From Streptomyces sp. 6-11-2 (lineage in GTDB: Bacteria; Actinomycetota; Actinomycetes; Streptomycetales; Streptomycetaceae): a stretch of 64,000 nt of DNA. A program made the translations under genes and the position numbers. Location of the stretch: contig NZ_BJOR01000002.1 of the NCBI RefSeq assembly GCF_006540305.1, positions 620,001 through 684,000 on the forward strand, read 5' to 3'. Numbering within the stretch: the first letter of the stretch is position 1; each line of letters opens with the position of its first letter. The notes beneath the pieces were generated by a model that ran no database searches, was not told the origin of the DNA, and saw only the letters and a list, made by a program, of their open reading frames with translations. This document shows positions 24,469 to 32,349 of this stretch, in pieces.

Positions 24469-26103
24469 GTGCGCAAGAGAGCGTTTGTCGCCGTCGCGAT
24501 CGCGAGCGTGATCTCGCTGGCCGGATGCGGGAAACCGGCACAGTCACCGAGCGCTGACCGGAGCGCCGCCACGGGGACACTCGTCGACACCCCCGCCCCC
24601 AAGGGTGACGTGGACCGAGTGACGTGGAACGTGCCCTACGGCGAGCCCACCTCGCTGGACCCGCTCAAGTCCTACAACTACCCGGAGAACGAGGTCCTCT
24701 CGAACCTCTGCGAGAGCCTGATGCGGGTCAACCCCGACTTCTCCGTCACGCCGGGGCTGGCCGAGTCGGCGGACCATCCCACGCCCACCACCTGGGTGTA
24801 CAACCTTCGCAAGGGCGTGAAGTTCTGGGACGGCAAGGAGATGACGGCGGATGACGTCGTCTTCAGCCTGAAGCGCCACCTGGACCCCGCCGAGGGCTCC
24901 TACTGGGCCGGCGACATGCTCACCGGCAACATCGCGAGCGTCAAGAAGACCGGCGCCTACCAGGTCACCGTCACCCTCAAGAAGCCGGACGTCGTCATCA
25001 ACGACTACATGGCGACACCGCTCGGCGCGGTCACCGAGGCCGCGTTCACCCGGCAGGCCGGGGCCAAGTTCGGCACCCCGGACAAGGGCGTCATGTGTAC
25101 GGGCCCCTTCGCACTCAAGAAGTGGGACAAGGGCTCCCAGGTCACGCTGGTGCGCAACGACGCCTACTGGGACGAGTCGCGCAAGGCGAAGGCCAAGGAG
25201 TTCGACTTCCGCTTCATCGTGGACCCGGCCACCCTCACCAACGCGCTGAAGACCGGTGAGATCGACGGCTCGTACGACGTTCCGACCGATGCCGTCGACC
25301 AGCTGTCCAATGCCACCAACGGCACCCTGTACCTGGGCAAGTCCATGCAGATGGTGGCCATCATCGGCACCGGCGACGGCCCCTTCTCCGATCCGCGGGT
25401 GCGTACCGCCCTGCTGATGGCCACCGACCGGGAGGCCATCAGCAAGACCGTCTTCGCCGGCACCGCCGCGCCGCTGCGGTCCGTGGTGCCGCCGGGCAGC
25501 TACTCCTATGCGTCCAAGGTTTACGAGGATGCATACGACAAGCTGCTGCCCACCACGGTGGACATCGAGGGTGCCAAGAAGCTGGTCCAGGAGGCCGGCA
25601 AGCCCAGCGGGCCGATCACCATCGCATACCCCAGCGAGCGGACCGTCTACGAGGACATCCTCGCCGAGGTGCAGAGCGCAGGTAAGAAGATCGGCCTGGA
25701 CATCCAGCCCAAGGGTGTGCCGAGCGCGCGGTACGGCGCCTTCTTCTCCGACGCCGAGGCTCGCAAGGGCTACTCGGGCTTCATGACGACGAACTACTTC
25801 GACGTTCCCGAGCCGCTGGCCTTCCTGCGGAACCACATCGACCCCGGGTCCGCCGAGAACTACGACAAGTTCTCCGCCCCCGAGATCACCGCGCTGCTGG
25901 ACCAGGCCTCCGCGGAGAACGACGACACCAAGCGGGCAGAGTTCACCGCCCAGATCGAGACCAAGTACATGGCCAAGACCCCGTGGCTGCCCATAGTCGC
26001 TCCGTCGACCCGGCTGTTCATGAACAGCAAGATCACCGGGGCACCCGCCTCCTTCGTCTACCTGTACTACCCGTGGGCCGCAGCCGTGGGCTCGGCCAAG
26101 TGA
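24469..26103 (+). CDS. Peptide/opine-type ABC binding lipoprotein (family 5)
   Basis: A 544-residue SBP_bac_5 (DppA/OppA-like) protein. The signal VRKRAFVAVAIASVISLAGC has lipobox LAGC. Family marks are GEPTSLDPLKSYNYPENEVL, WVYNLRKGVKFWDGKEMTAD, DVVFSLKRHLDPAEG, DPRVRTALLMATDREAISKT and the C-terminal KTPWLPIVAPSTRLFM. GTG 24469, with GAAGGG upstream, is preferred over ATG 24439. It captures ligand for the four transport proteins that follow. Members bind oligopeptides, opines, nickel chelates or glycosides; the ligand is not deducible here. Confidence 0.93.
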   Translation: MRKRAFVAVAIASVISLAGCGKPAQSPSADRSAATGTLVDTPAPKGDVDRVTWNVPYGEPTSLDPLKSYNYPENEVLSNLCESLMRVNPDFSVTPGLAESADHPTPTTWVYNLRKGVKFWDGKEMTADDVVFSLKRHLDPAEGSYWAGDMLTGNIASVKKTGAYQVTVTLKKPDVVINDYMATPLGAVTEAAFTRQAGAKFGTPDKGVMCTGPFALKKWDKGSQVTLVRNDAYWDESRKAKAKEFDFRFIVDPATLTNALKTGEIDGSYDVPTDAVDQLSNATNGTLYLGKSMQMVAIIGTGDGPFSDPRVRTALLMATDREAISKTVFAGTAAPLRSVVPPGSYSYASKVYEDAYDKLLPTTVDIEGAKKLVQEAGKPSGPITIAYPSERTVYEDILAEVQSAGKKIGLDIQPKGVPSARYGAFFSDAEARKGYSGFMTTNYFDVPEPLAFLRNHIDPGSAENYDKFSAPEITALLDQASAENDDTKRAEFTAQIETKYMAKTPWLPIVAPSTRLFMNSKITGAPASFVYLYYPWAAAVGSAK

Positions 26104-26230
26104 GCGCCTAGCAGGTAGCGCCCACCGACCCAGGCGCCCACGGCGCACGTCCTCATCCGCATTCCGGCAGGGGAGCGCGGCGGCTTGCCCGACCGCGCTC
26201 CCCCGCAGACCTCTCCAGCAGGAACAGCCC

Positions 26231-27178
26231 ATGCTCGGATTTCTCTTCCGGCGCTTGCTCGCGCTGGCCGCGACCCTGATCGTTGCCAGCTTCCTCATCT
26301 TCGGTGCGCTGTACCTCGCACCGGGCAGGCCGGAGACCTTCCTCACCCAGGGCCGCTCGATCAGCCCCGAGACGCTCGCCTCGATCCGCGCCCAATACCA
26401 CCTCGACGACCCGTTCCCGATCCGCTACTGGGACTGGATCACCGGAGTGGTCCGCGGCGATCTCGGCCAGTCCCTGGTGTTCCGTCAGGACGTGGCGAGC
26501 CTGCTCGCCCCGCGTGTCGGCTCCACGCTGCTGCTCACGCTGTACGCCGCCGTGCTCCTCGTCGTCTTCGGCGTGCTGGTCGGCGTGGTGTCCGGGCTGC
26601 GCGGTGGCCTGCTCGACACGGTGGCGCTGGTCGTCACCAGCATGGGCTTCGCCGTTCCCACGTTCTTCGCCGCACTGCTGCTGATGAACCTGTTCTCCGT
26701 GCAGCTCGGCTGGTTCCCCGTGTTCGGGTCCGGTGAGGGCCTGGCGGACCGGCTCTGGCATCTCACCCTGCCGGCGATCGCGCTCGCCATACCCTCGGGC
26801 GCGGTGGTCGCACGGATCACCCGGACCTCGATCATGGAGGAGAAGGACTCCGAACACGTCGCCACCGCGATCGGACGCGGACTTCCGCGCTCCCTGGTGG
26901 TCCGGCGGCATGTGCTGCGCAATGCACTGCTTCCGGTGACCACGATCGTGGGAGTCAACATCGCGGCCCTGATAGCCGGCGCGACCGTGGTCGAGAAGGC
27001 GTTCGCCCTCGACGGTCTCGGCTCTGCTCTGGTCGATGCCGTCAACCAGAAGGACTTCGCCGTCGTCCAGGCCATCGCGCTCGCCCTGGTGGTTGCATTC
27101 GGCCTCGTCAACCTGGCCGTCGATGTGCTCTACGCATGGCTGGACCCACGGTTCAAGCTCGGAGGGAAGCGCTCATGA
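26231..27178 (+). CDS. ABC transporter permease (DppB type)
   Basis: A 315-residue inner-membrane permease. TM1 is RRLLALAATLIVASFLIFGA, followed by the DppB-type N-terminal domain (LASIRAQYHLDDPFPIRYWD, GDLGQSLVFRQDV), further helices and an EAA-like loop (RTSIMEEKDSEHVATAIGRG then LPRSLVVRRHVLRNALLPVT). It pairs with the DppC-type permease that overlaps its stop by 4 bp. The 127-bp gap from the binding-protein gene has no obvious promoter or terminator. Confidence 0.93.
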   Translation: MLGFLFRRLLALAATLIVASFLIFGALYLAPGRPETFLTQGRSISPETLASIRAQYHLDDPFPIRYWDWITGVVRGDLGQSLVFRQDVASLLAPRVGSTLLLTLYAAVLLVVFGVLVGVVSGLRGGLLDTVALVVTSMGFAVPTFFAALLLMNLFSVQLGWFPVFGSGEGLADRLWHLTLPAIALAIPSGAVVARITRTSIMEEKDSEHVATAIGRGLPRSLVVRRHVLRNALLPVTTIVGVNIAALIAGATVVEKAFALDGLGSALVDAVNQKDFAVVQAIALALVVAFGLVNLAVDVLYAWLDPRFKLGGKRS

Positions 27179-28092
27179 GCGACAGCGTCAACGCCTCGGG
27201 CACGGCTACCGCAGGCACTCCAGGAAAGGCCGCCCGCTCCGGAGGCCCCACCGGCCGCCGGAACATGATCGGGCGCTTCGTCACCCACGTCGGAATCACC
27301 GGCACCGTCGCCGCCGCCTTCATCGTCCTGATGGCCGCCATCGCGATCCTCGCCCCCTGGATCGCTCCCTACGACCCGCTGCAGGTCGACCTCGCCGCCA
27401 CCTACCAGTCCTCCAGCGCGGAGCATCTGCTCGGCACCGACAACTCCGGTCGTGATCTGCTCTCCCGGCTGATCTGGGGCGCCCGGACCAGCCTTCTGGG
27501 CCCCTTCATCGTCGTCACCGTCACCGCGGCGCTGGGCACCCTGCTGGCACTCACCGCGGCATGGTTCGGCGGCCGCGTCGACGACCTGATATCCCGTCTG
27601 CTCGACCTGCTGTTCGCCTTCCCCAGCCTGCTGCTGGCCATCATCGTGATCGCGCTGTACGACCGCGGGCTGCTCCAGGCGTCCCTGGCGCTCGCGGTGG
27701 GCTTCACCCCGTACACCGCACGGGTGCTGCGCAGCGTGTCACTGCGCGAACGCATGCTGCCCTACATCGCGTCCGGAGAGATCCAAGGCTTCTCCGGGTT
27801 CGTCATCTGCGTGCGGCAGATCCTGCCCAACATCACCCCCCAGATCCTCACCGGTGCCACCATCAACTTCGGATCCGCAATGATCGAACTTGCCGCGATC
27901 TCCTTCCTCGGTCTCGGCGTCCAGCCGCCCACGGCCGACTGGGGCCTGATGGTCTCCAGCGGCCAGGCCTCCCTGGTGAAGGGCTTCCCCCAGCAGTCTC
28001 TGTACGCGGGCCTGATGATCGTCATCACGGTCGCGGCGTTCAGCGTGCTGGGCGAACGCCTCGGCGGCCGCAAGGCAGGAGGCCGCGCATGA
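27175..28092 (+). CDS. ABC transporter permease (DppC type)
   Basis: A 305-residue second permease. A polar N-terminus precedes TM1 (TGTVAAAFIVLMAAIAILAP) and the characteristic HLLGTDNSGRDLLSRLIWGA segment. Four more helices follow, with the coupling loop GEIQGFSGFVICVRQILPNI. It starts at ATG 27175 through an ATGA overlap with the DppB gene and overlaps the next ATPase gene by 4 bp, so the operon is translationally coupled. Confidence 0.93.
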   Translation: MSDSVNASGTATAGTPGKAARSGGPTGRRNMIGRFVTHVGITGTVAAAFIVLMAAIAILAPWIAPYDPLQVDLAATYQSSSAEHLLGTDNSGRDLLSRLIWGARTSLLGPFIVVTVTAALGTLLALTAAWFGGRVDDLISRLLDLLFAFPSLLLAIIVIALYDRGLLQASLALAVGFTPYTARVLRSVSLRERMLPYIASGEIQGFSGFVICVRQILPNITPQILTGATINFGSAMIELAAISFLGLGVQPPTADWGLMVSSGQASLVKGFPQQSLYAGLMIVITVAAFSVLGERLGGRKAGGRA

Positions 28093-29093
28093 GCCCGCTG
28101 CTGCGCCTGGACGGCCTCCATGTGACATTGAACGTCGACGGCGAGCGACGCCCCGTGCTGCACGACGTCTCGCTCGACGTCGGCGCGGGCGAGGCCGTCG
28201 GCCTGGTCGGCGAGTCCGGTTCCGGCAAGTCGATGACGGTGCGCTCCGTTCTCCGGGTGCTCCCCGGCGGGGCCGAGACCTCGGGACGGATCGACTTCGA
28301 CGGCGCCGACGTCCTCTCCATGTCGGCCAAGGACCTGTGCCGGTTCCGGTCCCACGAGGTCGCGGTGATCCACCAGGACCCGCGCGCCGCCATCAACCCC
28401 GTGTCGACCGTCGGGGACTTCCTGGTCGAGGCACTGGTCGCCAACCACGGCGAGGGCGTTCGGCAAGCGCGCGCCCTCGTCCAGCGCATCCTGTCCGATG
28501 TCGGCATCCCCGACGCCTCACGCCGGATGCGCCAATACCCACACGAACTCTCCGGCGGCCTGCTCCAACGGGTCGTGATCGCGGCCGCGATCGCCGTCCG
28601 CCCCCGGATGATCCTCGCGGACGAGCCCACCACGGCGCTGGACGTCACCACCCAGTCCGAGGTGATGGGCATCCTGGACGAGATGCGCCGGGAACACGGC
28701 CTGGCCATGCTGTTCATCACCCACGACCTGGAGCTGGCCGGCGCGGTGTGCGACCGGATCGCGGTCATGTACGCGGGCTCGATCGTCGAGGAGAGCCGGC
28801 CGCAGGCGCTCGAGGACCGGCCCAGACACCCCTACAGCCGGCTCCTGCTGGACTCCCGGCCGCGCATCGACCGGGTCGCCGACCGCCTGGAGGTGATCCC
28901 GGGACGACCGATCTCGGCCTTCGAAGTCGGTTCCGGCTGCGCCCTGGCGCCCCGCTGCCCCTACGCCGAGCCCCAGTGCACGGCCACTGCCCCGGCCCTG
29001 CGGCCGATCGGTTCGGGCCAGGTCCGGTGCCACCGCAGCGAAGAGCTCGAGTCCGTTCTCCGACGTTCCGGCACGGAGGTGCGCGATGTCTGA
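28089..29093 (+). CDS. ABC transporter ATP-binding protein (DppD type)
   Basis: A 334-residue ATPase. It has Walker A GLVGESGSGKSMTVR, Q-loop VIHQDPRAAINP, signature ELSGGLLQRVVIA, Walker B RMILADEPTTALD and the switch His in LFITHDLELAG. The C-terminal oligopeptide/dipeptide domain has a Cys pattern (GCALAPRCPYAEPQCT and a final RCH), which binds an iron-sulfur cluster in related DppD proteins. The ATG at 28089 is fixed by the overlap with DppC; the open frame extends further upstream but is not used. Confidence 0.93.
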   Translation: MSPLLRLDGLHVTLNVDGERRPVLHDVSLDVGAGEAVGLVGESGSGKSMTVRSVLRVLPGGAETSGRIDFDGADVLSMSAKDLCRFRSHEVAVIHQDPRAAINPVSTVGDFLVEALVANHGEGVRQARALVQRILSDVGIPDASRRMRQYPHELSGGLLQRVVIAAAIAVRPRMILADEPTTALDVTTQSEVMGILDEMRREHGLAMLFITHDLELAGAVCDRIAVMYAGSIVEESRPQALEDRPRHPYSRLLLDSRPRIDRVADRLEVIPGRPISAFEVGSGCALAPRCPYAEPQCTATAPALRPIGSGQVRCHRSEELESVLRRSGTEVRDV

Positions 29094-29946
29094 CCACACC
29101 CCTGTCGTGGAAGTGACCGAGCTTCGCAAGGTGTTCCGCGTCCGCCGCCCAGACGGACGGGGCACCACCGAGTTCACCGCCGTGGACGGCGTCGGCTTCC
29201 AGGTCCGGCCCGGCGGCGCGCTCGCGATCGTGGGGGAGTCCGGCTCCGGCAAGTCCACGGTCGCCCGGATGGTGGTCGGCCTGGAGACCCCGACCTCCGG
29301 CAGCATCACCGTCCTCGGCCGCCCCCGCAAACCGGGACGTGCCGGGACGGCCGAACGGCGCCGCCGCGGGCGCGAGATCCAGATGGTGTTCCAGGACCCC
29401 TACGGATCCCTCAACCGGCGCAGGTCGGTCCGCGACGCCCTGGGCGAAGTGATCGACCTGCACTTCAAACCGTCCCGCAACGAACACGAGGAGCGGATCG
29501 CCCGGCTGCTGGCCGACGTCGGCCTCGACGAACGGCAGTCCCGCGCGCTTCCCTCCGCGCTGTCGGGCGGGCAGCGGCAGCGGGTCGCCATCGCCCGAGC
29601 GCTCGCCGCCGAACCCAAGGTGCTGGTGCTGGACGAAGCGGTGGCCGCGCTGGATGTGTCGATCCAGGCACAGATCCTCAACCTGCTCGCCGACATCCGC
29701 GAACGCACCGGCCTCACCTACCTGTTCATCAGCCACGATCTGTCCGTCGTACGGCAGATCAGCGAGGAAGCGATCGTCATGCGCAAGGGACGGATCGTGG
29801 AATCCGGCCCCACCGCCCGCATCCTCGACGACCCGCAGCATCCGTACACCCGCATGCTGCGCCGATCCGTGCCCGGCCCCGGTTGGAAGCCGCGGCGAAT
29901 GAGCCAGGACGAGCGCCAGGCGCTCGCCATGGAGGAGACATCGTGA
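29086..29946 (+). CDS. ABC transporter ATP-binding protein (DppF type)
   Basis: A 286-residue partner ATPase with Walker A AIVGESGSGKSTVAR, Q-loop MVFQDPYGSLNRR, signature ALSGGQRQRVAIA, Walker B KVLVLDEAVAALD and switch His YLFISHDLSVVR. In Walker B the usual DEPT/DEPV is DEAV: the Pro is replaced but the catalytic Glu is retained. It ends shortly after the ATPase core, shorter than many DppF proteins. It overlaps the previous gene by 8 bp and the next by 4 bp. Confidence 0.93.
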   Translation: MSDHTPVVEVTELRKVFRVRRPDGRGTTEFTAVDGVGFQVRPGGALAIVGESGSGKSTVARMVVGLETPTSGSITVLGRPRKPGRAGTAERRRRGREIQMVFQDPYGSLNRRRSVRDALGEVIDLHFKPSRNEHEERIARLLADVGLDERQSRALPSALSGGQRQRVAIARALAAEPKVLVLDEAVAALDVSIQAQILNLLADIRERTGLTYLFISHDLSVVRQISEEAIVMRKGRIVESGPTARILDDPQHPYTRMLRRSVPGPGWKPRRMSQDERQALAMEETS

Positions 29947-31040
29947 CCACCCCTACGGTTTTCCGGTCGGCCCAGGCAGCCCCCGGCGATCGCGGGCAGC
30001 AGCTGGGCAAGACCTTCCCGGACCGCATCGGGCAGGCCAGTGCCTTCTACGACCAGCTCTTCGCCGCCGCAGGCGCCACGCCGCAGGACGTCACCGACTG
30101 GAGCCTGCGGGCCTTCGAGCACATCAGCGCCTGGGCCCCGGAACTGGCCGAGGAGATGGACGGCATCGCGCGCGGCGCCGGCCTGCCCGTGTGGCGGATC
30201 GCCGCGCTCAACGCCCGAACGGAGATCCTCGGCCGGTTCGGCCGGACACAGCACCCGGAGTGCTCGACGGTCGTGTACGCCCCGGCCGACGGCCGTCCGC
30301 CCGTCACCACCCAGACCTGGGACTGGCACGACGGCATGCGGGACGGTTGGTTCGTCTGGACCATCGAACACCCCGACGGCCGGGTCGTGCACACGGTGAC
30401 CGAGTTCGGCATCGTCGGCAAGATCGGAGTCAACAAGGCGGGCCTGGGCCTGCACTTCAACATCCTCGGCCACACCTCGGACAAGTCGACCGAGGCAGCG
30501 GGCACGTGGATACCGGTGCACGCCCTGGCCCGACGCATCCTCGACACCTGCGCAAGCGTCCCCGAAGCCGTCGAACTGGCCACCGGCACACCGGTGACGG
30601 CATCCAGCTCCCTGACGCTGGCCGACCACGCGGAAGACCGGACCACCGCGGCAGCGATCGAACTCAGCCCGGCCGGATCGGTACTGCTGCGTCCGCGCGA
30701 GGACGGCTTCCTACTGCGCACCAACCACTTCGTCGACCAGGCACTCGCCGGTGGCGAGGTGATGGGAGTCGAGGACCCCAGCACCTACCGGCGGATGAAC
30801 GTCCTGCAGGAGCGCACCGCGGCGATCAGCGCGCCGGACCGGGAGACCCTGGTCAAGGCCCTCACCTGCCACGCGGACGAGGGCGCGGAGCTCTGCTGCC
30901 ACACCCAGCCGGACGAGGTGATCGGCAAGCGCTGGGAGACGCTCGCCACCGTGTCCCTGGACGTCGCAGGGGGAGGGCTCGCCGCCCATGCGGGCGGACC
31001 TTGCACCTTCCACCCCGCATCCTGGGCTGAAGTCTTCTGA
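29943..31040 (+). CDS. C45-family autoproteolytic acyltransferase/hydrolase
   Basis: A 365-residue Ntn-hydrolase of peptidase family C45 (isopenicillin N acyltransferase-like). Marks are DGIARGAGLPVWRIAALNAR then TEIL, the nucleophile Cys in HPECSTVVY (about residue 107), TTQTWDWHDG, KIGVNKAGLGLHFNILGHTS and LRTNHFVDQALAG. The precursor is expected to cut itself just before Cys107. Family members cleave or form amide bonds of small acylated molecules. Its GTG start overlaps the ATPase stop, so it probably hydrolyses the imported compound inside the cell. Confidence 0.88.
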   Translation: MTTPTVFRSAQAAPGDRGQQLGKTFPDRIGQASAFYDQLFAAAGATPQDVTDWSLRAFEHISAWAPELAEEMDGIARGAGLPVWRIAALNARTEILGRFGRTQHPECSTVVYAPADGRPPVTTQTWDWHDGMRDGWFVWTIEHPDGRVVHTVTEFGIVGKIGVNKAGLGLHFNILGHTSDKSTEAAGTWIPVHALARRILDTCASVPEAVELATGTPVTASSSLTLADHAEDRTTAAAIELSPAGSVLLRPREDGFLLRTNHFVDQALAGGEVMGVEDPSTYRRMNVLQERTAAISAPDRETLVKALTCHADEGAELCCHTQPDEVIGKRWETLATVSLDVAGGGLAAHAGGPCTFHPASWAEVF

Positions 31041-31043
31041 CCC

Positions 31044-32296
31044 TGCCCTTGCCGAAAACCTCATCCGTCCTGGTGGGGTCAGTATGTGGGGTGCGCGGGA
31101 TCTTGACGCCGGTCGCTCGAGTCGGTGCTCTGGCGCGGCTGGCGACGGCTGCGGCAACATGATCGGTCGTGCTGATGCGACTGGCCTACCTGGGCGTGAC
31201 GAATGCGTTCGCCCTGCTGCGCATGCTGCCGATGAGCGACCGAGACAAAGAGGTGGAGATCCTGGCGCTGCGCCATCAGATCACGGTGCTGGAACGGCAA
31301 CTGGGCGGGAACAGGCCGCGGTTCGACGCGAGCGATCGGACGTTCCTGGCGGCGTTGCTGCACCAGCTCCCGCGGGACGTCCTGCGCAGGGTGCGGCTGC
31401 TGGTGCGCCCGGATACGGTGCTGCGATGGCACCGCGACCTGATCGCGTGCCGCCACGCGGCCCGTTCTCGGCCGAAGCGTCCGGGCCGGCCACGGACCGT
31501 GCACTCGATCAGAGCCCTGGTACTGCGCCTGGCGCGCGAAAATCCCAGCTGGGGCTACAGGAGAGTGCACGGTGAGCTGCTCGTGCTGGGCGTGAAGGTG
31601 GCCGCCTCCACGGTATGGGAGATCCTGAAGGAGGCTGGGATCGACCCGGCGCCCGAACGGAGCTCCAGTACCTGGGCCGACTTCCTGCGCTCCCAGGCCG
31701 ACGCCCTGCTGGCCTGTGACTTCTTCGAAACGGTCACCCTGTCCGGAGTGCGGCTGTACGTGTTCGCCGTCATCGAGCACGCCAACCGCCGGGTCCGCAT
31801 CCTGGGCGCCACTGCTCACCCGTCCGCGGCCTGGGTGGTCCAGGCCGCGAAGAACCTCGTCATGGACCTGGAGGACGCGAGCTGCCGAGCCCGCTTCATG
31901 ATCCGGGACAGAGACCGCAAGTTCCCCGAGCTATTCGACGCCATCTTGAAGGACGCGGGGATCGAGGCGGTGCTCAGCGGCGTTCAGATGCCAAGGATGA
32001 ACTCCATCATGGAGAGGTGGGTGCAAACGTGCCGACGGGAACTGCTGGACCGGACCTTGATCTGGAACCAGCGCCATCCCCTGTACGTCCTGCGCGAGTT
32101 CGAGTCCTTCTGCAACGAGCACAGGCCGCACCAGGGCATCGCGAACGCCCGACCGCTACACCCCTTGCCCACGGCGATCAACGATCCAACGCAGATCGCC
32201 CGCCTCGACACACGCAGGCGCGAACGCCTGGGCGGCATCCTCCACGAGTACGAACACGCCGCGTGACCTGCACGGACGAGGTTTCCGGCAAGCGCA
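31044..32296 (+). mobile_element. Integrase-type insertion sequence, complete
   Basis: A 1253-bp element with 25-bp imperfect inverted repeats. The left has CTTGCCGAAAACCTCATCCG and the right, read inverted, CTTGCCGGAAACCTCGTCCG, with three mismatches overall. It carries one transposase and inserted 3 bp after the end of the C45 hydrolase gene. A deleted relative lies at 15362-15590. No target duplication is obvious. Confidence 0.8.
31169..32266 (+). CDS. Integrase-core (rve) IS transposase
   Basis: A 365-residue single-ORF transposase. The N-terminal helical region (DKEVEILALRHQITVLERQL, LLVRPDTVLRWHRDLIA, RENPSWGYRRVHGELLVLGV) leads to the catalytic core, with Asp in LLACDFFETVTL, Asp in ARFMIRDRDRKFPEL and Glu in MNSIMERWVQTCRREL. 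The C-terminus is RPHQGIANARPLHPL to LHEYEHAA. All three catalytic acids are present. Translation may start at GTG 31169 or ATG 31175. Confidence 0.9.
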   Translation: MLMRLAYLGVTNAFALLRMLPMSDRDKEVEILALRHQITVLERQLGGNRPRFDASDRTFLAALLHQLPRDVLRRVRLLVRPDTVLRWHRDLIACRHAARSRPKRPGRPRTVHSIRALVLRLARENPSWGYRRVHGELLVLGVKVAASTVWEILKEAGIDPAPERSSSTWADFLRSQADALLACDFFETVTLSGVRLYVFAVIEHANRRVRILGATAHPSAAWVVQAAKNLVMDLEDASCRARFMIRDRDRKFPELFDAILKDAGIEAVLSGVQMPRMNSIMERWVQTCRRELLDRTLIWNQRHPLYVLREFESFCNEHRPHQGIANARPLHPLPTAINDPTQIARLDTRRRERLGGILHEYEHAA

Positions 32297-32349
32297 AGGG
32301 GCCGGATGCGGGGCTTGCGTCCGCATCCCGATCAAGCGTCCGGGGCTGA

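Noticed and set aside
24544..26346. A 600-codon open frame on the minus strand opposite the peptide-binding lipoprotein gene
   Set aside because: It has no recognisable domain and is a by-product of the strong G/C third-position bias of the genuine plus-strand gene.
27561..28088. Upstream extension of the DppD-type ATPase gene
   Set aside because: The extension is Arg/Pro-rich, overlaps the DppC gene, and the ATGA overlap at 28089 gives a natural start.
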